A stretch of DNA of 64,000 bases from Chloroflexota bacterium (GTDB lineage: Bacteria > Chloroflexota > Anaerolineae > Aggregatilineales > Phototrophicaceae), in assembly GCA_020161935.1 (NCBI GenBank), contig JAIUNI010000001.1, positions 1,116,001 through 1,180,000 on the forward strand. Reading direction: 5' to 3'. Both the position numbers and the translations under genes were made by a program. The notes beneath the pieces are model-generated. The model was not told where the DNA came from. It made no database searches and saw only the letters and a program-made list of their open reading frames with translations. Of the stretch, positions 44,454-52,628 are shown piece by piece (position 1 is the first letter of the stretch; every line of letters starts with the position of its first letter).

Positions 44454-44481
44454 ATGGTAGCAGAACGCGGCTTGCTGTCAA
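44454..44481 (-). promoter_or_regulatory. Promoter of tRNA-Leu
   Basis: On the minus strand TTGACA (44476-44481), a 16-nt spacer and TACCAT (44454-44459). The predicted start is about seven bases before the mature tRNA. Confidence 0.7.
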
Positions 44482-44526
44482 CACCTAGTTTCTCTAAATC
44501 GGTTCAGGATTCAGGAGTGATAAGCG

Positions 44527-44535
44527 TGATATAAT
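44527..44535 (+). promoter_or_regulatory. Extended -10 promoter
   Basis: TGATATAAT: a TGn extension directly before a perfect TATAAT (44530-44535), 42 nt upstream of the ATG at 44578. There is no good -35, as is common for extended -10 promoters. Confidence 0.6.
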
Positions 44536-44577
44536 GCGCCACGATAGGCATAAAGTGATAGGTGTGCAGGCATCGTT

Positions 44578-46293
44578 ATGACATTCAAGCGAAATTTCCG
44601 GTTCATTATCCTCATCGTCACCGCGTTTATCCTTCTTCCACTGGCAACTTCTGCCCAACAAACTGGCGCAACCGCCGAAGCAATCGGACAGGCAAACCTA
44701 CGATCAGCCACCGATGTGAACGCCGATTTGCTCGGACAAATTACGATTGGAACGCGCTATCCAATCCTCGCCAGAAGTCAATTCTATCCGTGGTACTTAA
44801 TCGGTGATCCGACGACGCAGCAGCCGATTGGCTGGGTATATGCTGACCTCATTACCATCGTCGGCAGCGTAAACAACGTGCCTTACAGTGAAGTGGTTGT
44901 AAGCGCCAATATGGTTCCGCTGGTGTCGCCCACTATGACGCTTGGTGCCGCCGTGACGACAGCCGCCGGCACACCTGATGCAACAAGCAATACCACTTTA
45001 CCTACAGCGACAGCCACACCTGTTCCGTTAACGGGTGTGATCGGGACGGTGCAAGTCGAGATCAACATCCGGTACGGGCCGGGGGTCGATTACCCGCGCA
45101 TTGGTGTCGGGGAGGCGGGCGAGCAGTTCGAAATTACAGGCCGCCACAGCCAATTCCCGTGGCTGCAAATTCGCTATCCGGCTGCGCCCAACGGCTTCGG
45201 ATGGGTGGCGAATGATCTGCTGCAAATTCAGGGCAATATCAACGCTGTGCCGTTAATTACGCAAACGAACTTTAATTTACCGACGCTTACCCCTACCCCG
45301 GCGGTTGTTCTGGCAAGCAGTTTGCTTCAGACCACACCGGTAGCGATCAGCCCGACGTTCCAAGCGTTAGGCGATAATTTGTGGGCGATGATGCTCAACG
45401 CGGGCTTCGAGCCGGAAACGAGCAAGCTGGCATCGCTGTTCGTGATGGATTTGAAAACGAACGAAGCGCTGACATTCGGGAATAAGATCGCTTTTAGCGG
45501 CATGAGCCTGAATAAGATCGCGATCCTCGCGGCGCTGTACAGCACGCTGGAAGCGCCACCAGACGCGGATACAGCGCTTAATATCGCCTACATGATGGTA
45601 TGCAGCGAAAACAGTGCCTCAAACGCGCTATTGCGAAAAATCGGCAACGGCGACGAATACCAAGGGGCGGCGAAAGTGACCGCGATGCTGCAAACCTTAG
45701 GACTGGGCAATATGTTCATCGTCGCGCCGTTTAAGATGCCGAACGCTACACCAGTCGCGGTGCAAGCACCGACCACACAGGCTGACCAAATACGCGCACT
45801 GCCTGATTATTCGAACCAGCTAACGGTTGATGACATGGGGTGGCTGCTGGCGAGTATTTATCAGTGCGCGAACACGGAAAACGGTGCATTGATGTCGCTG
45901 CTGCCGGGACAATTTAGCGGGCGTGAATGCCGACAGATGTTGAACATCATGAGTGACAACAACCTGAGCCACCCGCTGATGATGAGCGCGGGTGTACCGG
46001 CTGATACACGGGTCGCCCACAAGCACGGGTATATTGACGATACGCATGGGAATGCGGGAATCGTATTTTCGCCGGGTGGGGATTATGTGCTGGTGGTGGC
46101 GATGCACGGACCCGTGTGGTTGGAAGCGACGGAAACCTTCCCGCTGATTAGCGACCTCGCCCGTACGATTTACAACTATTTAAACCCAACAGCGACGGAT
46201 GACACCAACTTGAGTTGGGATATCGCGGGTGTTGAGGAATGCCTGCAACAGAGCCGCGATACCGTTGAAATGTTGATGTCGAACAGCGGTTAG
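44578..46293 (+). CDS. Secreted SH3b protein with class A beta-lactamase-like hydrolase domain
   Basis: A 571-aa exported protein: signal peptide (about 1-27, ending near ATSAQQ), two bacterial SH3-like domains (about 35-95 and 155-225), Thr/Pro-rich linkers, and a serine hydrolase domain from about 265. Active-site motifs fit the beta-lactamase/penicillin-recognising fold: SLNK (SxxK) near 308, SASN (SxxN region) near 344, and KHG in place of KTG near 481. Such proteins act on cell-wall peptides or are beta-lactamase-related without resistance function. SH3 domains usually bind the cell wall. The stop codon is four bases from the convergent sugar permease gene. Confidence 0.85.
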   Translation: MTFKRNFRFIILIVTAFILLPLATSAQQTGATAEAIGQANLRSATDVNADLLGQITIGTRYPILARSQFYPWYLIGDPTTQQPIGWVYADLITIVGSVNNVPYSEVVVSANMVPLVSPTMTLGAAVTTAAGTPDATSNTTLPTATATPVPLTGVIGTVQVEINIRYGPGVDYPRIGVGEAGEQFEITGRHSQFPWLQIRYPAAPNGFGWVANDLLQIQGNINAVPLITQTNFNLPTLTPTPAVVLASSLLQTTPVAISPTFQALGDNLWAMMLNAGFEPETSKLASLFVMDLKTNEALTFGNKIAFSGMSLNKIAILAALYSTLEAPPDADTALNIAYMMVCSENSASNALLRKIGNGDEYQGAAKVTAMLQTLGLGNMFIVAPFKMPNATPVAVQAPTTQADQIRALPDYSNQLTVDDMGWLLASIYQCANTENGALMSLLPGQFSGRECRQMLNIMSDNNLSHPLMMSAGVPADTRVAHKHGYIDDTHGNAGIVFSPGGDYVLVVAMHGPVWLEATETFPLISDLARTIYNYLNPTATDDTNLSWDIAGVEECLQQSRDTVEMLMSNSG

Positions 46294-46297
46294 GAAG

Positions 46298-47206
46298 TTA
46301 GCCCTTCACCGCGCCGGACGCAAGACCACTGACAAACTGGGTTTGCAGCAGCAGGAACACAATTGTAATCGGAATAACGCCGATTAACGCGCCAGCCGCG
46401 AACACACCCCAACGCTGACTGAAACCGTTGTCGAGGAAAGTCGTCAGGCCGACCGCCAGCGTGAAGGTTTGGCTATCCCGCAGGAGGACGCGCGGCAGCA
46501 AGAAGTCGTTGAATGTGCCGATGAAGCTGAGGATGCCCACCACTGCGAGAATGGGGCGGATGAGTGGGAGAATGATGCGCCAGAAGGTTGTCCACTCGGT
46601 CGCACCATCGACCTTTGCCGATTCATCCAACTCACGCGGGATTGTGTCAAAGTAGCCCTTCATCAGGAAGGCGTTCGCCCCTAACGCACCGCCACAGTAG
46701 ACCAAAATCAAACCACCCAGCGTGTTTAAGCCCAACCACGGGATAATGTCGCCGATTTGGTCGAGCAGCAGGTAAAAGGCGACAAGCGCGACGACCGTCG
46801 GGAACACTTGGATCACGAGCGTTGCCAAGAGGGTGGTGCGGCGACCATAGTAACGGAAGCGCGACAGTGAGTACGCGGCTAGGGTTGTTAAGCTGAGTGT
46901 GATTATCGTACTGATGGACGACACAATGATCGAATTTTTCAACCAGAGCAGAATGGGTGTTTGGGTTCCGTCGATCAAACGCTGGTAGTTTTGGAGCGAG
47001 GGATTCGGTGGAATGATGGAACTTCCGACCAGCGTATTGCGCGGGTCAAAGGAAGCACCGATCACAATCAAAATGGGATAGAGCGCAAAGATCGACCCCA
47101 AAACGAGAATGATTAGCTTGATAATCATGTTCCGACGGCGATTGGCGACGACCATCCCCTGCCGCTCGTTACGAGAGGAGCGCATTGTATTCGTGGCTGC
47201 GGACAT
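46298..47206 (-). CDS. malG: Sugar ABC transporter permease, MalG type
   Basis: Inner-membrane permease of 302 aa with six predicted helices. The EAA loop that contacts the ATPase is ELDESAKVDGATEWTTFWRI near residue 190. FNDFLLPRVLLRD and an IGVIPITIVFLLLQTQFVSG end are typical of MalG. The start ATG shares a base with the malF stop (TAATG), so translation is coupled. The importer should take up maltose/maltodextrin-like sugars together with malE and malF. No MalK ATPase gene is in the window. Confidence 0.92.
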   Translation of the reverse strand: MSAATNTMRSSRNERQGMVVANRRRNMIIKLIILVLGSIFALYPILIVIGASFDPRNTLVGSSIIPPNPSLQNYQRLIDGTQTPILLWLKNSIIVSSISTIITLSLTTLAAYSLSRFRYYGRRTTLLATLVIQVFPTVVALVAFYLLLDQIGDIIPWLGLNTLGGLILVYCGGALGANAFLMKGYFDTIPRELDESAKVDGATEWTTFWRIILPLIRPILAVVGILSFIGTFNDFLLPRVLLRDSQTFTLAVGLTTFLDNGFSQRWGVFAAGALIGVIPITIVFLLLQTQFVSGLASGAVKG

Positions 47207-48771
47207 TATGACACCTCCTCTAGGCGGCGGGTAAGACGGAAGTTAAAGTAGGTAATGGGGCCGACGATCATAAAGATGAAAATACCAATCGCTGCGGCAA
47301 ACCCGTAGTTCGTGCCTGTACCACCCGCGAAGGCCAAGCGATAGGTATACGAGAGCAGAATATCGGTGTGACCGGCGACGGTTGCCGCACCGATGGGTGG
47401 ACCGCCTTTGTTCATCAACTCGATTATGGTGAAGTTGTTGAAGTTGAAGGAGAAACTCGCCACCAGCAGGGGGGCTAAGGCAATCAGCAGCAGCGGGAAA
47501 GTAATCGACCGGAATTGTTCCCAAATGGTCGCGCCGTCGATGGTCGCGGCCTCGTACATATCGCTGGGGATACTTTGCAGCGCACCGAGCGAGATGAGCA
47601 TCATATAGGGGAAGCCCAAGTAGAGGTTGACGAACAGGATAGCGACTTTTGCTAATCCGGGGTCAGAGAACCACTGCGGCGAGATACCAAATATACTTTT
47701 CAGCAGAATATTGAACGGGCCGTAGACCGGATTCATTAACCCCGCCCATGTGGTGACGACAAGCCAACCGGGAACCGCATAAGGAATGATGAGGATGGAA
47801 CGGAACAAGATACGGAACGGCAAATCCGGCGAGTTGAGCAGCAGCGCGAAAAGCAGCCCCAAACCTAAGGTCGTGGCGACGCTGCCAGCGGCAAAAGCCA
47901 ACGTCCACAAGAACACGCGCCAGAAGGGATCGCGGATGGTGGGATCAGTGACCACACGGATGACATTATCTAAACCGATAAAGTCAGGGAAACCGGGCTG
48001 CATCACCTCGCGGGTTTCACCCTCTCCGGTAATAAAGTTGCCGCGTTCAGCGCGATACACTTTACCGGATTGTAGATCGGTCAAGGTGTCAGTCGCTGGA
48101 TCGTAGCGCCATGCCGATTGCAGTTCTTTGGCTTCTTGAGCTTCGGCAATACCGAGGCGGGTAATTTTGATGGTATTGTCGCCCGCATCAATCGCGATAT
48201 TTTGAAGTGTTTCGGAGAAGCGGAGCGCACCACCGGGGGGAAGGCGGTTAAACCCATCAAGTGTCGTTGGGATGCCGTTGTCATCCCGCGCACCGAGCGA
48301 AACATCATCCGGTGCAACTTCGGTTAGAGCCTCTTGACCGGGGGCGTAAAAAAACGTTTTACCGTTCGAATCGACCAGCCAAAAACGAAAGTCTTCGGTT
48401 GCATCCGACCGATAAACATAGACTTTATAGGTTGGTGCGCCTTCAGGGGCATAGGTTTCGGCCAAACGCAGATCAATAACCTGCTGCTTTTGGAGAAGGT
48501 GACCATCGCCGTAGTTCGTGAAGGCGACGACCACCGAGTAACCAATCGGGTAAACGACCAGTAGGAACATCCCCGCCAGCGCCGGAATGACCCAGCGCCA
48601 CGGATAAAGGCGCTCACTCAGGAAAGCAACATTGGCGATTATGGTGAAAACAATAATCGCAATACCAAGCACAGGTGTGATGTTACTGCCTAGTGCCAAC
48701 GCGAGTTGAATAACAATAACATCAACTAAACCCAAAAGAACAATTCGCGCGACGAGGCTTTTCATAGACAT
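47206..48771 (-). CDS. malF: Sugar ABC transporter permease, MalF type
   Basis: Inner-membrane permease of 521 aa. Hydrophobic N-terminal helices precede a large extracytoplasmic loop (about 85-275), the MalF P2 loop that contacts the binding protein. Six further helices follow, with the EAA motif YEAATIDGATIWEQFRSI near 405. FNNFTIIELMNKGGP is the MalF substrate-path segment. The ATG at 48771 has AGGGGG at good spacing. It is separated from malE by a hairpin that probably lowers permease expression relative to the binding protein. Confidence 0.92.
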   Translation of the reverse strand: MSMKSLVARIVLLGLVDVIVIQLALALGSNITPVLGIAIIVFTIIANVAFLSERLYPWRWVIPALAGMFLLVVYPIGYSVVVAFTNYGDGHLLQKQQVIDLRLAETYAPEGAPTYKVYVYRSDATEDFRFWLVDSNGKTFFYAPGQEALTEVAPDDVSLGARDDNGIPTTLDGFNRLPPGGALRFSETLQNIAIDAGDNTIKITRLGIAEAQEAKELQSAWRYDPATDTLTDLQSGKVYRAERGNFITGEGETREVMQPGFPDFIGLDNVIRVVTDPTIRDPFWRVFLWTLAFAAGSVATTLGLGLLFALLLNSPDLPFRILFRSILIIPYAVPGWLVVTTWAGLMNPVYGPFNILLKSIFGISPQWFSDPGLAKVAILFVNLYLGFPYMMLISLGALQSIPSDMYEAATIDGATIWEQFRSITFPLLLIALAPLLVASFSFNFNNFTIIELMNKGGPPIGAATVAGHTDILLSYTYRLAFAGGTGTNYGFAAAIGIFIFMIVGPITYFNFRLTRRLEEVS

Positions 48772-48885
48772 AAATAACCCCCTCTCAAAAGATTAGAGTA
48801 AACCTGTTTCCATCTCTCTTTGAGCATTTTTGTGATCTAAACAATTTAATTCTCAATCACGGTCAAAAAGAAAATCAGCATTTAT

Positions 48886-48927
48886 AAAATGAGGCCGAGT
48901 GGCACAGCCTACCCGACCTCAATTTTT
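48886..48927 (-). terminator. Hairpin between malE and malF, possible partial terminator
   Basis: GAGGTCGGGT and ACTCGGCCTC (minus strand) form a 10-bp stem with two G-U pairs, followed by TTTTAT. On the plus strand AATTTTTTAC follows. It probably lets only part of the malE transcripts run on into malF and malG. Confidence 0.65.
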
Positions 48928-48950
48928 TACCAAAAAATCAGCGAGCTACG

Positions 48951-50198
48951 TTAGCTGGCCGACTTCGCAATTTCGGCACGGATGGCTTCAGCAGCATCTT
49001 GCAGCGCCTTATCGGGATCTTCCTTCTGTTGGTAGATCAGGGTGATGGCGTTACCCCAAGCCGTCCAGACCGAGGCCATTTGCGGAATGGCAGGCATCGG
49101 GTCGCCGTTGGCAACCGAGAGGCTGAAATCCTTCAGATCTTGATCGTCGATGGTGGCAGCAAGCGGGGCCCAAGCGGGTACGAACGGAACCGCATCATAC
49201 AGTTCTTGCATACCGGCATCGGTCGCCACAAAGTCGGTCAAGAAGGATTGAGCCAAGAGCAGATTCTTGCTGAAAGCGTTCACCATGAAGCCCTGAGCGC
49301 CAACGAACGGACGCGGGGTTTCATCCATCGTGGGGATGGGAGCAACCGCATACGGTACGCCAGCGGTACGAATGTCACCCAATGCCCACGGACCGGTGAT
49401 CCACATACCGAGCTTGCCGGTGGTGAACAGCGCCTGAGCCGCACCGTAGTCAACCGCGTCGCTGAACACGCCAGCCTTCACCAAACGGTCGAGTTCCTGA
49501 CCAGCCTTGAGCGCACCGGGACTGTCGATACCGACATCATCGGGGTTGTAGTTACCTTCGGCATCGCGACCGAAAATGTAACCACCGAAACCGGTGAGCA
49601 GTGCTTCGTGATGGTACGGGTCACCCTTGGGGATAGCGATACCCGCTTCAGCCGTACCGTCAGCAACAATACTTTCGGCCAACGTAATGGTGTCCGCCCA
49701 TGTTTCCGGCACAGATTCAATCAAGTCGGTGTTGTAGTACAGGGCGACGGCTTCGGTCAGGTACGGGAGACCGACCAGCTTGCCATCGTAGGTGAAGGCA
49801 TTGAGGGCGACGGGGTCAAAATTAGCAGCGAGTTCTTCCGGCAGTTCGAGCGGGGCAATCAAGCCGTTGCCGTAGAGCTGACCAACCCAGTCATGTGCGC
49901 CGACGATCAGATCGGGGCCTTCACCGACCGGGCCACCGAGCTGCAGGTTGTTACGAATGTCACCAAACGCCATGACCTGAACACGTACCGGAATTTGGTA
50001 CTGTTCGGTGAATGCGGCGGCAATCGCTTCAATCGCGGGCTGACGACCAGCGTCCGACCAAATGGTGAGTGTACCTTCGGTCGAGGGGACAAACGCTTCA
50101 GTCGGAACCGCAGTTGGGTCTTGGGCTAAGGCCGAACCCATACCGCTTAAAACTAATACGGCTACGAGAAGTAACCCTAGCAGTTTACGGAACTTCAT
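48951..50198 (-). CDS. malE: Maltose/maltodextrin-type extracellular binding protein
   Basis: Exported solute-binding protein of 415 aa. The signal peptide (about 1-25) ends SALAQD; there is no lipobox cysteine, unlike many Gram-positive binding proteins. A short linker precedes the family 1 binding fold: GTLTIWSDAGRQPAIEAIAA, GPDLIVGAHDWVGQL, GLPYLTEAVALYYN, GKLGMWITGPWALGDI and FVGAQGFMVNAFS match MalE. It heads the malEFG operon and delivers sugar to MalF/MalG. Confidence 0.93.
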   Translation of the reverse strand: MKFRKLLGLLLVAVLVLSGMGSALAQDPTAVPTEAFVPSTEGTLTIWSDAGRQPAIEAIAAAFTEQYQIPVRVQVMAFGDIRNNLQLGGPVGEGPDLIVGAHDWVGQLYGNGLIAPLELPEELAANFDPVALNAFTYDGKLVGLPYLTEAVALYYNTDLIESVPETWADTITLAESIVADGTAEAGIAIPKGDPYHHEALLTGFGGYIFGRDAEGNYNPDDVGIDSPGALKAGQELDRLVKAGVFSDAVDYGAAQALFTTGKLGMWITGPWALGDIRTAGVPYAVAPIPTMDETPRPFVGAQGFMVNAFSKNLLLAQSFLTDFVATDAGMQELYDAVPFVPAWAPLAATIDDQDLKDFSLSVANGDPMPAIPQMASVWTAWGNAITLIYQQKEDPDKALQDAAEAIRAEIAKSAS

Positions 50199-50399
50199 TT
50201 GAATTAATTCCTTTCCTTAACAAATTACATATCACTCGTTCAGGATATTTCACAACACACATTTAACTATAGGTACTATAGCCGCGCCAGTGACTTTCAG
50301 CAAGGAAAAGTCACTATTTTAGACACATTCTCATAATGCAATATGCACAAACAGTTACTCATTTTATGAATATATTTTCATCCATTATGTTCTCAAAAA

Positions 50400-50432
50400 C
50401 ATCAAAAGCCTTCGTAAGCATACGAAAGCCTT
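50400..50432 (-). terminator. Rho-independent terminator of the DUF971 operon
   Basis: GCTTTCGTA and TACGAAGGC form a 9-bp stem with one G-U pair and a TGCT loop, followed by TTTTGATGTTTTT on the minus strand. It lies about 34 nt after the stop at 50463. Confidence 0.8.
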
Positions 50433-50462
50433 TCACAGAGATTAGATTGATCTTCAACAGCA

Positions 50463-51035
50463 TTAATGAATGAGATTATGCGGGGACGGCTTTTGAGCGA
50501 GGTGCCAATAGTTTTGAATGGCATTCACGCTCAACGCTTCCGTCCAGTCAAAGACATACTCCAAAATTTGGCGCACCAGACGAATACTCTGCGTAATTTC
50601 GCCCGCCCTACGAACGGAATTATGCAGGATATGGCAGATGGATACCATGTCGGTCAGCGCTAAGTCAGGATATTGGGTTGCGACGAAAGCCAATGCTTCG
50701 TCCAGTTCTAAGCGGTCATAATCTTCGATCAAATCAGCCGGGGCAAGCGACACCAAGTCAACCTGATGCCTGTCACTCAGGGATTGAAGTGTGGCTGCAC
50801 GCAGTTCAAAAAGCGATTCCTGAAGGGCAACCATGTGCTGATGAACACTTTCGGCTAAGTCTTGCAGGAAGTCAACGGGGGCATCATGCTGCATCACTTT
50901 CGCCTGAATATAAGTTTCAAAGCGCGAGGCAGACTGCTGTACGATACAAGTTTCCAACAGTTCGCCCACTTCGGACTGCATGACATTTTTTTCAGCAAGC
51001 GCCAGTAATTCGTAAACTGCGGCTTTATCCAACAT
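50463..51035 (-). CDS. Unknown helical protein, 190 aa
   Basis: I do not recognise the family. The ATG at 51035 (MLDKAAVYELLALAEKN) has GGAAGG upstream and overlaps the end of the DUF971 gene by 11 bases; the frame is open further upstream but that part lies over the DUF971 gene. The product is soluble, acidic and almost entirely helical, with FLQDLAESVHQHMVALQESL and VRQILEYVFDWTEALSV. No known motif is present. It is the last gene of a three-gene minus-strand run that ends in a clear terminator. Confidence 0.7.
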   Translation of the reverse strand: MLDKAAVYELLALAEKNVMQSEVGELLETCIVQQSASRFETYIQAKVMQHDAPVDFLQDLAESVHQHMVALQESLFELRAATLQSLSDRHQVDLVSLAPADLIEDYDRLELDEALAFVATQYPDLALTDMVSICHILHNSVRRAGEITQSIRLVRQILEYVFDWTEALSVNAIQNYWHLAQKPSPHNLIH

Positions 51036-51366
51036 TGGTTTGACCTTCCGGGGGGCATAACCGACGTAAATATTCCCATGTGTAGATGCCAGTATGATGA
51101 CCGTCATCCCATGAGGGTTGAAGTGCATAATTGCCAACAAGATCGAGCGACTCAACCGCGTACGAGCGTTTGGGTTTCAAGACGAGGATATTTTCCGGGT
51201 CGTACTGCTGGCTCATGAACTGGTGTCCGCCGCGACATTCGACGCAGGGGCAAGCCTCGCGCAGTTGAGACAGGGGATATTGGCAGGTACGATCATCACC
51301 CCATTGAATTTCGAGGTAGCCAGCATTCTTATTCAAGGTCACGGACTTAGGACGATTTACCGTCAT
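51025..51366 (-). CDS. DUF971 (GBBH N-terminal-like) protein
   Basis: A 113-aa small beta-rich protein of the DUF971 family, which resembles the N-terminal metal-binding domain of gamma-butyrobetaine hydroxylase. Typical segments are LEIQWGDDRTCQYPLSQLRE, ACPCVECRGGH (Cys-rich zinc site), and YALQPSWDDGHHTGIYTWEY. It is often found near Fe-S assembly genes; its role is unproven. I chose the ATG at 51366 because GGAG is five bases upstream; an in-frame GTG lies at 51372. It overlaps both neighbouring genes. Confidence 0.85.
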   Translation of the reverse strand: MTVNRPKSVTLNKNAGYLEIQWGDDRTCQYPLSQLREACPCVECRGGHQFMSQQYDPENILVLKPKRSYAVESLDLVGNYALQPSWDDGHHTGIYTWEYLRRLCPPEGQTNVG

Positions 51367-51748
51367 TTGCACTCCAACGAGATGAAACAGCAGTTTGTGT
51401 GGCGCGTTCAGCGGCTTGTTCGATCCAGCGATCTTTCTTGATGCGGGCGGCGGTGATGCGAACGCCAGTTAGCTTATCCGCCAATTCGTCCGGGTCTTGC
51501 CCGGCAAGGTCTTTAAAGGTCTTGATTCCAATCGCGTTTAAGGCACGCTCAAAGGCAGGGCCAATGCCATCAATATCAGTTAATGGGTCGGGCGGCGTGC
51601 GCGGGGTTGATGGCGGTGTGCGTTTGACAGGCTGCGGCGACGGTTTTGACGAAGCCGACTCCGGCTGCTGCTGTTGTTGGTTGAGCCACCATGCTGTTAT
51701 GTAGTAACCGATCATCAGTACAAGAATGATCCTGAAAATGCGACGCAT
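51347..51748 (-). CDS. Membrane-anchored helix-hairpin-helix protein
   Basis: A 133-aa protein. The ATG at 51748 has GGAGGT five bases upstream. A membrane helix (about 3-20) and a Gln/Pro-rich linker are followed by a helix-hairpin-helix-like domain (DIDGIGPAFERALNAIGI, then KTFKDLAGQDPDELADKL). Such domains bind DNA or act as protein-interaction modules when anchored. It overlaps the DUF971 gene by 20 bases, so the three genes 51748-50463 form one translational unit. Confidence 0.8.
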   Translation of the reverse strand: MRRIFRIILVLMIGYYITAWWLNQQQQQPESASSKPSPQPVKRTPPSTPRTPPDPLTDIDGIGPAFERALNAIGIKTFKDLAGQDPDELADKLTGVRITAARIKKDRWIEQAAERATQTAVSSRWSANDGKSS

Positions 51749-51856
51749 CTTCACCTCCACACACGTGATGCCGTTCGTTGGAAGATACCACGTTCCAACT
51801 ACTCCTTCCAGTGTAACATGGTAGACCAAGAATTACCGTTGATATATCGCCTGACC

Positions 51857-51884
51857 TTGCAGCGCGTGTTCCGTCTGCTACAAT
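51857..51884 (+). promoter_or_regulatory. Promoter of the lipoprotein/glycosidase operon
   Basis: TTGCAG (51857-51862), a 16-nt spacer and TACAAT (51879-51884). A second -10-like TATACT is at 51891-51896. Confidence 0.55.
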
Positions 51885-51942
51885 CTCGGTTATACTGCTA
51901 TCTGTTTTGGCAGTTAAGCCAGTAGATTTACGGAGAATGCCA

Positions 51943-52599
51943 ATGCGTTTACGCCTATTCCCCTTTGTACTGCTCGTGGTTTTGTTGGCAGCCTGCCAAG
52001 GACAAACGGAAAAGGTTGTGCTGGTCGTCACGGCCACGCCAGAAGCCGCTTCTACCAATGCCGCGACGGACACCAGCGCACCGGTTGCCGCAACAGCCAC
52101 TGCTTCACCAACGACCATCCCCGCAACGCCCACCGAGAGCATTCCGCCGACACTGGATGTTCGTCCGACGGCAACCTTAGGTCAAATCCAAGTCGCAGAA
52201 GAAGTATTTGAGCATGGGCGCATGTTTTGGATTCAGCCACGCCAGCAAATTTGGGTGCTGTTTGACGATGGTCAAGGCGGTGGCAAGTGGACGGTTTACG
52301 ACGACAATTTCACCGATGAAGAACCGGAAAGCGATCCCAGTATCGTCGCACCAGAAGGCAAATTTCAGCCAACACGCGGGTTTGGCAAGCTGTGGCGGAC
52401 TATTCCCGAAATTAAGGACTCATTAGGGTTCGCGATCACACCTGAATTTGGTTACGTGAGCAACTACGAGTATTACCCCGGCGGGCAGGTTAACGCCGCT
52501 GGAACATGGGAAATCGGCCCGGGGTATCATATCCTATTCAGTCTATATAATGAGAAGTTCCAATTCAACGAAGTTGACGGAACGTGGAAAAAACTTTAG
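51943..52599 (+). CDS. Lipoprotein of unknown function
   Basis: A 218-aa exported lipoprotein. MRLRLFPFVLLVVLLAACQG is a signal peptide with lipobox LAAC. Then comes an Ala/Thr/Pro-rich linker (about 30-75) and a compact domain rich in aromatics (MFWIQPRQQIWVLFDDGQGG, then TWEIGPGYHILFSLYNEKFQ). I chose the ATG at 51943, seven bases after GGAG; the ATG two codons upstream is too close to that site. It is probably co-transcribed with the glycosidase-like gene 29 nt downstream. Confidence 0.8.
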   Translation: MRLRLFPFVLLVVLLAACQGQTEKVVLVVTATPEAASTNAATDTSAPVAATATASPTTIPATPTESIPPTLDVRPTATLGQIQVAEEVFEHGRMFWIQPRQQIWVLFDDGQGGGKWTVYDDNFTDEEPESDPSIVAPEGKFQPTRGFGKLWRTIPEIKDSLGFAITPEFGYVSNYEYYPGGQVNAAGTWEIGPGYHILFSLYNEKFQFNEVDGTWKKL

Positions 52600-52628
52600 T
52601 GGCGTAAGCAAACGGTGGGGGTTGGCAC

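Noticed and set aside
48999..50129. Plus-strand open frame (376 codons) opposite malE
   Set aside because: Shadow of a clear binding-protein gene; composition is not protein-like.
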